Part shown: positions 37,704-46,476 of the stretch, one piece after another | Numbering within the stretch: position 1 is the stretch's first letter | How the letters are laid out: the number at the start of each line of letters is the position of its first letter | Source of the DNA: Arenibaculum pallidiluteum | GTDB lineage: Bacteria; Pseudomonadota; Alphaproteobacteria; Azospirillales; Azospirillaceae | DNA: 64,000 bases | Reading direction: 5' to 3' | Assembly (NCBI RefSeq): GCF_017355985.1 | Contig: NZ_JAFIQU010000014.1 | Span: 1 to 64,000, forward strand | The notes under the pieces: generated by a model | The model's database searches: none | What the model was told of the DNA's origin: nothing | What the model saw: the letters and a program-made list of their open reading frames with translations, nothing else | Program-made: the position numbers and the translations under genes

Positions 37704-38501
37704 ATGATGCCTGTTGCGACGCCGACCCCCGTCACCGCGCTGGGCCTGATCCTGCCCGTCCTGATCGCCCTTATGTTCATCGGCGTCTGCTCGCTCGTCC
37801 GGGAGCCGGCCCGCCGGAACTTCAGCGCCATCTTCGTGGCCGGCGCGGGCGCGGCCTATTTGTCCGGCGGGTTCGGGGTCCTCGAACTCGTCTTCTGCGC
37901 CGCGATCACGGTGCTGGCCTACCGGGGCCTCTCGGACTATCGCGCGACCGGCGTGGCCTGGCTCCTCCACAGCGGCTGGGACCTGGCCCATGATCTCTAT
38001 GGCAACCCGATCATTCCCTTCGTGCCCGATTCCTCCTTCGGCTGCTTCGTCTGCGATCCCGTGATCGCCCTCTGGTACCTGACCGGGGCGCCGAACGTGT
38101 GGGGCCTGCTGCGCAAGCACCATCGCAGTGCCCCCGGGCGGCGTCGGGAGGCAGGCATGAGCGCCCGCAGGGTGCCCGCGGAGGATCTCGGGCAGCTCGC
38201 GCGGCTCAGGATCGCCTCGGTCGTGGAGACCGGCACCCTGGCGTCGCTGGTCCTCGTCGCCGTGCCGCTCAAGCACCTGGCCGGCTGGGATCTCGGCGTG
38301 CGTGCGCTGGGGCCGCTGCACGGGCTGGCCTTCGTCGCCTTCATCTGGATCAGCCTGCGGACCATCGCGGCCGATCCGGATCGATGGCCGTCGAAGGACG
38401 CGGCCCGGCTGATCCTCCTTGCCTTCGTCCCGCTGGGCGGCCTCTTCAACCTGCGGCTTCTCCGGCGCAAGGCGGAAGCCCTCGGCGCCACGGCCGGGTG
38501 A
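37704..38501 (+). CDS. Fused DUF6010 and DUF3817 membrane protein
   Basis: This single 265-residue frame joins two families. The N-terminal 145 residues resemble DUF6010 proteins (several membrane helices; GVAWLLHSGWDLAHDLYGNP and PFVPDSSFGCFVCDPVIALW). The C-terminal 110 residues resemble DUF3817 (VETGTLASLVLVAVPLKHLA and LGPLHGLAFVAFIWISL). The boundary lies at a possible internal start at 38158 with a GGGAGGCAGG site. The two parts could thus also be made as separate proteins from one frame. The function of both families is unknown. Confidence 0.72.
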   Translation: MMPVATPTPVTALGLILPVLIALMFIGVCSLVREPARRNFSAIFVAGAGAAYLSGGFGVLELVFCAAITVLAYRGLSDYRATGVAWLLHSGWDLAHDLYGNPIIPFVPDSSFGCFVCDPVIALWYLTGAPNVWGLLRKHHRSAPGRRREAGMSARRVPAEDLGQLARLRIASVVETGTLASLVLVAVPLKHLAGWDLGVRALGPLHGLAFVAFIWISLRTIAADPDRWPSKDAARLILLAFVPLGGLFNLRLLRRKAEALGATAG

Positions 38502-38505
38502 GGTC

Positions 38506-38928
38506 ATGGATACGTATCTCTGGCTCAAGGCCCTGCACGTGGCCAGCGCCCTCGTGTTCGTGGGTGGCCTGCTGGCCCAGTCGGTCGTGCTCCATGCCCT
38601 CGCGGAAGATGCGCCGCCCCATCTGGTGCAGGCGGTGCGGCGGTGGGACCGCCTCGCGACGGGCCCGGCCCTGCTGCTGGTCTGGGGCTTCGGCCTCGCG
38701 GCGGCGTCCTCGGGCGGCTGGTTCACGGCCCCTTGGCTAATGGCCAAGCTTGTGGTGGTGATCGGGCTCTCCGCACTGCACGGGCTTCAGGCCGGCCGTC
38801 TCAGGCGGCTCGAGCGGGAAAGTGGAACCCCGGGCTTCCAAGCCTTACCGCGGATCGGGCTCGGGATCCTGCTGGGCGCCGCCATCATTGCCGTGCTCGC
38901 GGTTCTGAAGCCCGGGGCGACGATCTAG
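38506..38928 (+). CDS. CopD-like four-helix membrane protein
   Basis: The 140-residue protein has four membrane helices (MDTYLWLKALHVASALVFVG at the start, then LATGPALLLVWGFGLAAASS, WLMAKLVVVIGLSALHGLQA and IGLGILLGAAIIAVLAVLKP). Spaced histidines in helices 1 and 3 (ALHVAS, ALHGLQ) fit the haem- or copper-related CopD/HemJ-like fold. It starts 4 bp after the fusion gene, so the two form an operon with the TetR upstream. The substrate is unknown. Confidence 0.72.
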   Translation: MDTYLWLKALHVASALVFVGGLLAQSVVLHALAEDAPPHLVQAVRRWDRLATGPALLLVWGFGLAAASSGGWFTAPWLMAKLVVVIGLSALHGLQAGRLRRLERESGTPGFQALPRIGLGILLGAAIIAVLAVLKPGATI

Positions 38929-38962
38929 GCGCGGCATTGCGGCGAAGGCGGCGGACCGCGCG

Positions 38963-40378
38963 TCAATGGCCCGCGAACAGCCCTGCCGGCAGATGCAGGC
39001 GTACCATGGTCGCGTCCTCGTCGGCTGAGACCAGGAGCGTGGCGTCCAGCCGCGCCAGCATGGCCTCGATCGCCGCCTCGCCGAGCTCCAGGCGTCCGAC
39101 CAACTCGTCCCGGGATGCCGGCCTGCGTCCCTCGATGCGGCAGGCCAGATCGTAGCCGCCCTCCGCCCCGGCGAGGGACACGGCGGCCGAGGCCGCGCCC
39201 TCGGCCCGCAGGATCAACGTATGCAGGATCTCCTCGACCAGCAGGACGCAGGGCGCGGCCGCGTCGATCTCCAGCGCCAGATGCGGGAACTCAGCCGTCA
39301 TGGGGATCGCGCCGGGCCGGTCCGCCTGGCGCTCCAGCAGCTCGCAGAGTTCGCGCAGGCAGCTCACGAGGTCGACGTCGGTGACCCGGGTCGGGTCGGC
39401 GAGATTGCGGAACAGCAGCGCCATGGCATCGATGCGGAACTCGTTCCGCAGCAGGATCGAGCGCGTGTGGCGGCTGCGCTCCCGGGTCCGCTGCATCTGC
39501 AGGATCGAGGAGATGACCTGGAGGTTGTTGCGGACCCTGTGCTGCAGCTCCTTCAGCAGGACCCGGGACGAGGACAGAGCCGCGCGCAGCGAATCGTTCA
39601 TGTGCCGTACGCGCGTCAGGTCGTGGGCCACGACCCCGAACCGGCTGCGCGATTGGGCATCCGGAACGAGCGCGGTGACCAGGACGTCGGCGCAGAGCCG
39701 CTCGCCGTCCTTGCGCGTCAACCACCCCTCGTGCCGGGCGCGGCCGGTCCGCGCCGCCGTCTCCAGCAGCTCCGCTGCCGAGGCGCCGTCCGCTCCCTCG
39801 CGCGGGACCAGCACGTCCAAGGCGAGATCGGCGCTCTCCTCCTCGGTGTAGCCGAAGATCTTCTGGGCGCCGGCGTTCCAGCTCGTCACCCGGCCGGCCG
39901 CGTCCAGCATGAAGATCGCGTAGTCCTCGATGCCGGCCACCAGCAGCCGGAAGCGCGCCTCGCTCTCGCGCAGGCTCTGGCGCGCGATGGCGAGCTGCTG
40001 GGCCCGCAGGGTCAGCAGATTGCGCGCGCGGGCCTGGAACTCCCACCGGTCGACCGGGCTCAGCAGGAAATCCGTTGCGCCGGCCTCCAGCGCGGCGTGT
40101 CGGACATCCCGATCCTCGTAGGTCGTGACGACGATGACGGGCACGTCGGCCGTCATGGGCGCCGCCCGAAGACGCCGGATCAGCTCGGCCCCGTCGATCT
40201 CCGGCATTTTGAAGTCGGTGATCACGAGGTCGGGCGGATCGACCGCAATCTGCTCAAGAATTTCTATGGGGCTTGAAAAAGTACGCACATCGAGATCGCC
40301 ACCCAGCGCGCGGGAGAAAGTGGCGAGGACCTCTCTGTTCGTGCGCTGGTCATCGACGATGTAGATCCGCGATATCAA
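38963..40378 (-). CDS. Receiver-PAS-HisKA_2 histidine kinase
   Basis: The protein has 471 residues: an N-terminal receiver with Asp55 in VITDFKMPEIDG, a PAS domain (about 145-255; AGIEDYAIFMLDAAGRVTSW), and a HisKA_2-type dimerisation segment with His280 in LKELQHRVRNNLQV. The ATPase region that follows (about 340-470) is degenerate: I see no N-box Asn or G-box glycines. Phosphotransfer may then come from another kinase. The start is a rare TTG at 40378. An in-frame stop lies only 12 codons upstream, so no ATG or GTG is available. It faces rpfF across a 199-bp gap. Confidence 0.88.
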   Translation of the reverse strand: MISRIYIVDDQRTNREVLATFSRALGGDLDVRTFSSPIEILEQIAVDPPDLVITDFKMPEIDGAELIRRLRAAPMTADVPVIVVTTYEDRDVRHAALEAGATDFLLSPVDRWEFQARARNLLTLRAQQLAIARQSLRESEARFRLLVAGIEDYAIFMLDAAGRVTSWNAGAQKIFGYTEEESADLALDVLVPREGADGASAAELLETAARTGRARHEGWLTRKDGERLCADVLVTALVPDAQSRSRFGVVAHDLTRVRHMNDSLRAALSSSRVLLKELQHRVRNNLQVISSILQMQRTRERSRHTRSILLRNEFRIDAMALLFRNLADPTRVTDVDLVSCLRELCELLERQADRPGAIPMTAEFPHLALEIDAAAPCVLLVEEILHTLILRAEGAASAAVSLAGAEGGYDLACRIEGRRPASRDELVGRLELGEAAIEAMLARLDATLLVSADEDATMVRLHLPAGLFAGH

Positions 40379-40577
40379 GAGATAACCTTTACCTTCATCG
40401 TCTGGATTTTATTTCTCCCTCACAGAAGGTGATGGCGGCGATGGGCATCGCCCAGGCGCAAGAATGAGGTAACTATTTCGAATTAACCCTTGCTTTACGG
40501 GAATGGCCTTTGGATGACCGCAGCGAACATCGAGTCAGGCCGACTGTCGGTCCGACGCACCGTCCGAGGAGCACGCC

Positions 40578-41528
40578 ATGCTGCTGAGTAACCCGAAGAC
40601 GTGGGACCGCGCCGAGACCCGTTCCGAAGCGGCCCCCTGCTGGACCGAGGCGACCCATGGCACCGCCATGCCAGCATCGGCGACCGAGGCCGGCGTCGAG
40701 CTGGCCTTCGAGGAGCAGATCGGCGCGATGTGGTGTCGCTTCCGCTTCGCAGGCCGCCCGAACTTCTCGGCGCCGCTGCTCGGCGCGCTGCGGAGCTTCC
40801 GCGAGGGGCTGCGCGCCGAGCCCGAGGGGCGCGTGCGCTATGTCGTCTACGGATCGACCGAGCCCGGCGTCTTCAACCTCGGCGGCGACCTCGCCCTGTT
40901 CTGCCGCGCCATCCGGCTGCGCGACCGGGCGGCGCTGGAGGCCTATGCGACCGCCTGCATCGACGAGTGCTGGGCGAACCACACCTCGCTGTCCCTGCCG
41001 CTGCTGACCATCGCGCTGGTCCAGGGCAACGCCTTGGGCGGCGGCTTCGAGGCGGCGCTGTCCAGCAACATGATCGTCGCCGAGCGCAGTGCGCGGTTCG
41101 GCCTGCCCGAGGTGATGTTCAACCTCTTCCCCGGCATGGGCGCCTTCAGCTTCCTGTCGCGCCGGATCACGCCGGCCCTGGCCGAGCGCATGATCACCGG
41201 CGGCCGCACCTACACGGCCGAGGAGCTTCACGAGATGGGCATCGTCGACGTGCTGGCCGAGGACGGCTGCGGCGAGGACGCCGTGCGCGACTTCATCGCG
41301 CGGAACGATCGCCGGCACGCCTCGCTGCGGGCGATCCACCAGGCCCGCCGGCGCGTCAACCCGCTGACCTATAGCGAGCTCGCGGACATCGTCGGCCTCT
41401 GGGTGGACACGGCCATGGGTCTCGGCGAGCAGGACCTCCGCACTATGGAGCGCCTGGTCTCGGCCCAGGACCGGCGCCAGAGCCGGCAGACGCGCGCCAT
41501 TCCGCAATCGCTTCGCGCAGCCGCCTGA
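40578..41528 (+). CDS. rpfF: RpfF-type DSF synthase
   Basis: The 316-residue crotonase-fold protein is close to RpfF, which makes the diffusible signal factor, a cis-2-unsaturated fatty acid. Typical blocks are FNLGGDLALFCRAIRLRDRA, ALVQGNALGGGFEAALSSNM, ARFGLPEVMFNLFPGMGAFS and MERLVSAQDR. The two catalytic Glu positions of RpfF appear as FEAALS and LPEVMF. A N-terminal stretch of about 35 residues before VELAFEEQIGAMW has no family match. A GAGGAGCA site precedes the ATG. Its 3' end overlaps the convergent rpfC by 86 bp. Confidence 0.92.
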   Translation: MLLSNPKTWDRAETRSEAAPCWTEATHGTAMPASATEAGVELAFEEQIGAMWCRFRFAGRPNFSAPLLGALRSFREGLRAEPEGRVRYVVYGSTEPGVFNLGGDLALFCRAIRLRDRAALEAYATACIDECWANHTSLSLPLLTIALVQGNALGGGFEAALSSNMIVAERSARFGLPEVMFNLFPGMGAFSFLSRRITPALAERMITGGRTYTAEELHEMGIVDVLAEDGCGEDAVRDFIARNDRRHASLRAIHQARRRVNPLTYSELADIVGLWVDTAMGLGEQDLRTMERLVSAQDRRQSRQTRAIPQSLRAAA

Positions 41529-43851
41529 ACTCGTCGTCGATGGCATCCGCCAGCGCGCCGTCGCCTGCGCCCGACGCACCGGCCGCCCGCTCGGCCGCGG
41601 CGCGCCCGGTCTGGGCCGCCGCCAGCAGGCGCGAAAGCCGGACCCCACCGAGATAGCCGGCGCTGCTGCGCAGCGCGTGGGCGTGGTCGCGGAAGGCGGC
41701 GCGGTCGCGCCCCGCGGCAGCCGTCTTCAGCGCGGCGACGATGCCGGCTCCGTCACTGAGGAAGTCCGCGATGATGCCGTCGACGACCACGGCATCGCCG
41801 GTCACCTGGACGAGTTGGTCCAGCATGCGCGCGTCCAGCACGGGATCCTCGGGATCCGGCCCCGGATCCGATCCCAGCGGCGCCCCGATCGCCGGCCCTT
41901 CCCCAATCGGGGCGCCCCCGGGCTGGCGCAGGGAATCAAGTCCCGCCAAGGCTTGGCGCAGCCCGTCCAGGGTGATCGGCTTCGAGAGGAACCCGTCCAT
42001 CCCCGCCTCGGCGCAGAGCCGCCGGGCCTCCTCGGTCGCCTCGGCGGTCAGGGCCAGGATCGGAAGCCGGTTCCCCGCGGGCTCCATGAAGCGCCACAGC
42101 CGGCTCACGTCGAGACCGCTCTTGCGCGGCATGTTCATGTCCAGCAGCACGGCGTCGTAGCCGCCCTGGGCAAGCCTGTCGAGGGCGTCCTCGCCATCCA
42201 CGGCCAGCTCGGCCCGATGGCCCAGCGCCGTCAGCATGCTTCCGAGGATCTGCCGGTTCACGGGGTTGTCGTCGGCGACGAGGACCGTGAGCCCCGGCCG
42301 GTCCTGCTCCTGCTCGGCCGCGGCCGGCGCCTCCACGAGGGGCAGCAGAATCCGGAAGCGGCTGCCCACCCCCACCGTGCTCTCGGCGGTGACGCGGCCG
42401 CCCATCAGCGAGACGAGCTGGCGCGAGATCGCGAGCCCCAGCCCCGCCCCGCCATAGGCGCGGTTGATCTCCTCGTCGGCCTGGGTGAAGCGCTCGAAGA
42501 TGCGTTCCAGGTTCCCGGGCGCGATGCCGATGCCGGTGTCGGCGACCTCGAGCACGAGCGCCGGTGCGCCGCCGGGAAACTCCCCGCGCGCGGCCGACAG
42601 GGTGACACTTCCACGCTCCGTGAACTTCACGGCGTTGCCCAGAAGGTTCGCCAGCACCTGCCTGAGGCGGCGCGCATCGCCGAGAATGCGCTCGGGCAGC
42701 CCGGGCTCGACCCGAACCTCCACCCGGATCGGCTTGCCGAAGGCCGCCATGGCCGCCATCTCGCGGCATTCGAAGATCAGCTGCGCCGGCGCGAAGGGCG
42801 CGGCCTCGACCCGCAGCCGCCCCTCCTCGACCTGGGCCAGGTCCAAGATGTCGCCGACGAGGTCGAGCAGCCCGTCGGCGGCGCCGCGCACGGTGTCCGC
42901 GACTTCGCGAGGGTCGACGCGCCCGGGCGAGGAGCGCAGCAGCTCGGCTGCGCCGACAATGGCGGTCAGCGGCGTGCGGAGCTCGTGGGTGACGGTCGCG
43001 AGAAAGCGGCCCTTCGACCGGTTGGCGGCCTCGGCCTCGCTCTTCGCCTCGACCAGCCGGCGGATCAGCGAGGCGGCGTAGGCCGGGATGACGCCCAGGG
43101 CGATCAGGAGCCCGACGGACAGATGGGGAAGACCGCGCCAGATGGGGGTGGAGGCGACAACCAGGGCGAAGCCGAGGAGGCTCAGGACGGCGGAGATCGC
43201 CAGCGCCCGCGTGCCGTAGCGGAAGCCGTTGCCCAGCGTGACCCAGAGATAGATCGGATACCACGCCGCCGCCGCGGCCCCGCCGAGATGCAGGAACAGG
43301 GACACGAAGCCGACATCGGCCAGATTGCCGACGACGCGCCGCCATTCCGACGGCGCCGGATCCAGCACGATGTGGACGAACAGCAGGTAGGAAAGGCCCT
43401 GGATCGCGGGATAGGTGAGCACCACGTCGAGCAGCGCGGCGTCTCGGCCGGCCAGATAGCTCACGCAGACATAGGCGAAGACGCAGAGCACCAGGCCGAT
43501 GCGCACGATGTTCTGGTCGTGCTCGGAATCGGCCCTTGCCCCCAGGACCGCATCGACATGGCCGCCAACACCCGACGCCCCGTCCGGCCCAGGGCGCGCC
43601 GCGAGCAGCGCGACCAGAAGCGCCGGCGCCAGCAGCGATGCGGCGAGCCCCGCGACGAGCGCCGGGGCATCCGCCCAGAGGCCCGCGGCCCGGGTGCAGA
43701 CCGCGAAGCCCAGGGAGCCCACGAGCACCGAGACCACGAGGATGCCGCGCCACCCCCGCAAGCCGCCGAAGCGGGCATCGCGGCCCGGCCGGTCCGGCGC
43801 GGGGGGGCCTGGAAGGGACGCGACGCCCGCGCTTCTTGACCTTTGGCGCAT
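41443..43851 (-). CDS. rpfC: RpfC-like DSF sensor hybrid kinase
   Basis: The protein has 802 residues: membrane input domain, HisKA (His289, VTHELRTPLTA), HATPase, receiver (Asp571, LLDMNMPRKSG) and HPt (His725, HALRSSAGYLGG). From residue about 100 the input domain follows RpfC: ADSEHDQNIVRIG, then WVTLGNGFRYG near the kinase. Xanthomonas RpfC senses DSF and represses RpfF by its receiver. The first 95 residues are an extension with two more membrane helices that RpfC lacks. No rpfG follows, so the output regulator must be elsewhere. The gene is convergent with rpfF and overlaps it by 86 bp. Confidence 0.93.
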   Translation of the reverse strand: MRQRSRSAGVASLPGPPAPDRPGRDARFGGLRGWRGILVVSVLVGSLGFAVCTRAAGLWADAPALVAGLAASLLAPALLVALLAARPGPDGASGVGGHVDAVLGARADSEHDQNIVRIGLVLCVFAYVCVSYLAGRDAALLDVVLTYPAIQGLSYLLFVHIVLDPAPSEWRRVVGNLADVGFVSLFLHLGGAAAAAWYPIYLWVTLGNGFRYGTRALAISAVLSLLGFALVVASTPIWRGLPHLSVGLLIALGVIPAYAASLIRRLVEAKSEAEAANRSKGRFLATVTHELRTPLTAIVGAAELLRSSPGRVDPREVADTVRGAADGLLDLVGDILDLAQVEEGRLRVEAAPFAPAQLIFECREMAAMAAFGKPIRVEVRVEPGLPERILGDARRLRQVLANLLGNAVKFTERGSVTLSAARGEFPGGAPALVLEVADTGIGIAPGNLERIFERFTQADEEINRAYGGAGLGLAISRQLVSLMGGRVTAESTVGVGSRFRILLPLVEAPAAAEQEQDRPGLTVLVADDNPVNRQILGSMLTALGHRAELAVDGEDALDRLAQGGYDAVLLDMNMPRKSGLDVSRLWRFMEPAGNRLPILALTAEATEEARRLCAEAGMDGFLSKPITLDGLRQALAGLDSLRQPGGAPIGEGPAIGAPLGSDPGPDPEDPVLDARMLDQLVQVTGDAVVVDGIIADFLSDGAGIVAALKTAAAGRDRAAFRDHAHALRSSAGYLGGVRLSRLLAAAQTGRAAAERAAGASGAGDGALADAIDDEFRRLREAIAEWRASAGSGAGPGPRPGAP

Positions 43852-43914
43852 CGCAGCGTCAACACCGCCGCGGGGCTTTCGTCGCCGTCGCCCGCAGCCC
43901 GGCAGGGCTGGCGC

Positions 43915-44775
43915 TCAGGGCCCGGGCGCGACGACCCGGCGATAGAGGTGCCAGGTCGCATGGCCGAGCACCGGCATCACCACGATCAGGCCGACCAGCA
44001 GCGGCAGCGACCCGATGGCAAGGGCGGCCGCGACGATCAGGCCCCAGGCCGCCATGGTGTCCGGGTTCGCCGCCACGGCACGCACCGAGGTCCGGATGGC
44101 GGTGGTGACGCCCACCGGCCGGTCCAGGAGGAGCGGGAAGGAGACGACGCTGATCGTCAAGACCAGCACGGCGAAGAGGAACCCGATCCCGATGCCGGCG
44201 AAGAGCAGGACCAGCCCCGGGCCCGTCGTGAGCACCGCATGCAGCAGCGCCCCGATCGAAGCCGGCGGCTCCGGCCCGAGCGTCGCCAGATAGAGAAGCT
44301 GGGCGGCGAAGAGCCAAGCCAGGAAGATCGCCATCAGGACGAGCCCGAGGGTGAGGATCGCCCCGGACCGTGGCGAGACCAGCACCGCGAGGGCGTCGAT
44401 CCAGGAGACCGGCAGGCCCTGCTCGCGCCGCCGGCTCATCTCGTAGAGCCCGAAGGCCGCGAAGGGGCCGATCAGCGCGAATCCGGAGACCAGCGGGAAG
44501 AGGATCTGCAGAAGGTCGCCGCCGAAAATACCGGCCAGGAGGAGGCCCGCGGCCGGATAGATCAGGCAGACGAAGATCACGTCTGTGCGATAGGCGCCGA
44601 AATCCTCGATGCCCTTCATAAGCGCCTCTCGAAGGTCCCCGATCCCGATCCTGCGGATCGCGGGGGCGGAACCGGCCCGTGCCCGCCCATGGGCGGCGTG
44701 GCGCCCCGAAGCGGCCGCGCGCGATCGGCTCCGGTACCGATCCATTCCCCATGCGATGGGATGACGGATGATCAT
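43915..44775 (-). CDS. DUF2189 membrane protein
   Basis: The 286-residue protein has the DUF2189 pattern: a basic N-terminus, then GIGDLREALMKGIEDF with RTDVIFVCLIYPAAGLLLAG, and about six membrane helices. A GGAGGAAGG site is right before the ATG at 44775. Many relatives sit beside cytochrome oxidase or signalling genes. Function is unknown. It is upstream of rpfC on the same strand (63 bp gap), so cotranscription is possible. Confidence 0.88.
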   Translation of the reverse strand: MIIRHPIAWGMDRYRSRSRAAASGRHAAHGRARAGSAPAIRRIGIGDLREALMKGIEDFGAYRTDVIFVCLIYPAAGLLLAGIFGGDLLQILFPLVSGFALIGPFAAFGLYEMSRRREQGLPVSWIDALAVLVSPRSGAILTLGLVLMAIFLAWLFAAQLLYLATLGPEPPASIGALLHAVLTTGPGLVLLFAGIGIGFLFAVLVLTISVVSFPLLLDRPVGVTTAIRTSVRAVAANPDTMAAWGLIVAAALAIGSLPLLVGLIVVMPVLGHATWHLYRRVVAPGP

Positions 44776-45009
44776 CGTCCTTCCTCCCGAACCTGGTTCG
44801 AGGGACGCAGGCCAGCCGTGGCAGGACGCCCGATCCGACGCCGGTCACGACATGCCGCGACCCGTCAAGACCCGCGATGATAATCCCGATGCGGTCCATG
44901 GGATCGCGCAATTCGGGGTGGTGCTTCTCGCAGGGACCGGCGTCAGGAACCGGCATGGACCCGCGGTGTTCGCCCTGTTGGCAGGGCAGAACGCGAGGGG
45001 CGCCGCGGC

Positions 45010-46464
45010 GTGGCAACGGGATCGATGATGGTCATGGGACCCGTGCTGTTCTTCCGGGGTGCCGAGGCCGGGGCATGGCGCCTGTCCGCCCTGGTGGTGG
45101 ACCGGGCCGTGCCGCCGCCCCTTCGGACCGCGGCCGGAACGGTGGATCCCGTGCGCCTGTCCGCATGGCGCGGCGCCACCGTGTACCGGTACGACTTCGC
45201 GGTCCCGGCGGATGGACCGGGCCCCCACGCCTATTCCATCGGGGAGGGGCGCTGGGACGTCCACACGCCCGCCGGGGGCTCCCTGCATCTGGCCTATACC
45301 GCCTGCAACGGCACCGAGGGCGACGGCGCCTGGGGATCCGGCCGGGAGCGCAACGAGCGCTGGCTGCACCTGGCCGCCGCGCACCAGCGCGCGCCCTTCC
45401 ATCTGCTGCTCCAGGGCGGCGACCAGCTCTATGCCGACGCGCTGTGGCGAACCCCCGTCTTCGCGCAATGGCGGCGCCGGCCCGCGGGGCCGCACCTGTC
45501 CACCCCCTTCACGCCCGACATGGACGAGGCGGCGCGCGACTTCTACTTCGAGAGCTACTGCCGCCTGTGGGCTCAGCCGGAGCTGGCGCCGGTCCTCGCA
45601 TCCATTCCGTCGCTGATGATGTGGGACGACCACGACATCGTGGACGGCTGGGGCAGCTACGACGACGACTGGCAGCAGAGCCCGGTCTTCCGGGGGTTGT
45701 GGTCGGCCGCGCGGGAGCACTTCGCCCTGTTCCAGCTCGCCGCCCGGCCCGAGGCCTTGCCCGCGGGCTTCTCCGATCCCGCTGGCCGGCACTTCGCCTG
45801 GGCCTTCCAGGCCGGGCGCGTCGGCATCCTGGCTCCGGATCTGCGCTCGGAGCGGAACCGCGGCCGCGTCATGGGCGAGGCGGGCTGGAAGGCCCTCGAG
45901 ACGGGGCTTGCGGGCCTGTCCGGCTGCCACCACGTCCTGTTCCTCTCCAGCGTTCCCCTGGTGAACGTGCAGCTGGACTTGCTGGAGTGGATCTTCGCCC
46001 TGGTGCCCGGGCACCAGGAGTGGCAGGACGACCTGATAGACCAGTGGCCGAGCCTCGCCCACCGGGACGAGTGGGTCCGCCTGCTGCGCCGGCTGCTGGC
46101 CTTCTCGGCCGGGCAGGGCGTGACCGTGACCTCGCTCTCGGGCGAGATCCACCTGGGCTCCCTGGGGCTGGTGACCGACGGCATGGCCGAGATCCACCAG
46201 CTCACCTCATCGGGGATCGTCCATCCGCCGCCGCCCGCCCATGTCGTCGCCGTCCTGGAGCGCATTGCGGCCCGCCCGCTGCGCGCGGCCGCTGGCCTTT
46301 CGGCACGGCTGCTGCCCATGCCCGGCCTGGGCCGCCGCTTCCTGCGGACCCGCAACTGGCTGGAGATCGAGATCGCCGCCGACGGTGCGCTGGCGGCGAC
46401 GTGGCACGGACGCGACGCGACCGCCTGCCTGCGCCGCGAGGCGCTGGAGCGCCCCAGCTCCTGA
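45010..46464 (+). CDS. PhoD-like metallophosphatase
   Basis: The protein has 484 residues from the GTG at 45010, or 479 from the ATG at 45025. Metal-ligand blocks of the PhoD family appear as LAYTACNGTEGDG, LLQGGDQLYADALW, MMWDDHDIVDGWGS and SLSGEIHLGSLG. There is no signal peptide or Tat motif, unlike secreted PhoD, so this is a cytoplasmic PhoD-like enzyme that probably acts on phosphodiesters. It stands alone. The next gene is convergent with a 12-bp gap. Confidence 0.88.
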   Translation: MATGSMMVMGPVLFFRGAEAGAWRLSALVVDRAVPPPLRTAAGTVDPVRLSAWRGATVYRYDFAVPADGPGPHAYSIGEGRWDVHTPAGGSLHLAYTACNGTEGDGAWGSGRERNERWLHLAAAHQRAPFHLLLQGGDQLYADALWRTPVFAQWRRRPAGPHLSTPFTPDMDEAARDFYFESYCRLWAQPELAPVLASIPSLMMWDDHDIVDGWGSYDDDWQQSPVFRGLWSAAREHFALFQLAARPEALPAGFSDPAGRHFAWAFQAGRVGILAPDLRSERNRGRVMGEAGWKALETGLAGLSGCHHVLFLSSVPLVNVQLDLLEWIFALVPGHQEWQDDLIDQWPSLAHRDEWVRLLRRLLAFSAGQGVTVTSLSGEIHLGSLGLVTDGMAEIHQLTSSGIVHPPPPAHVVAVLERIAARPLRAAAGLSARLLPMPGLGRRFLRTRNWLEIEIAADGALAATWHGRDATACLRREALERPSS

Positions 46465-46476
46465 CGGAAGGCCGGC

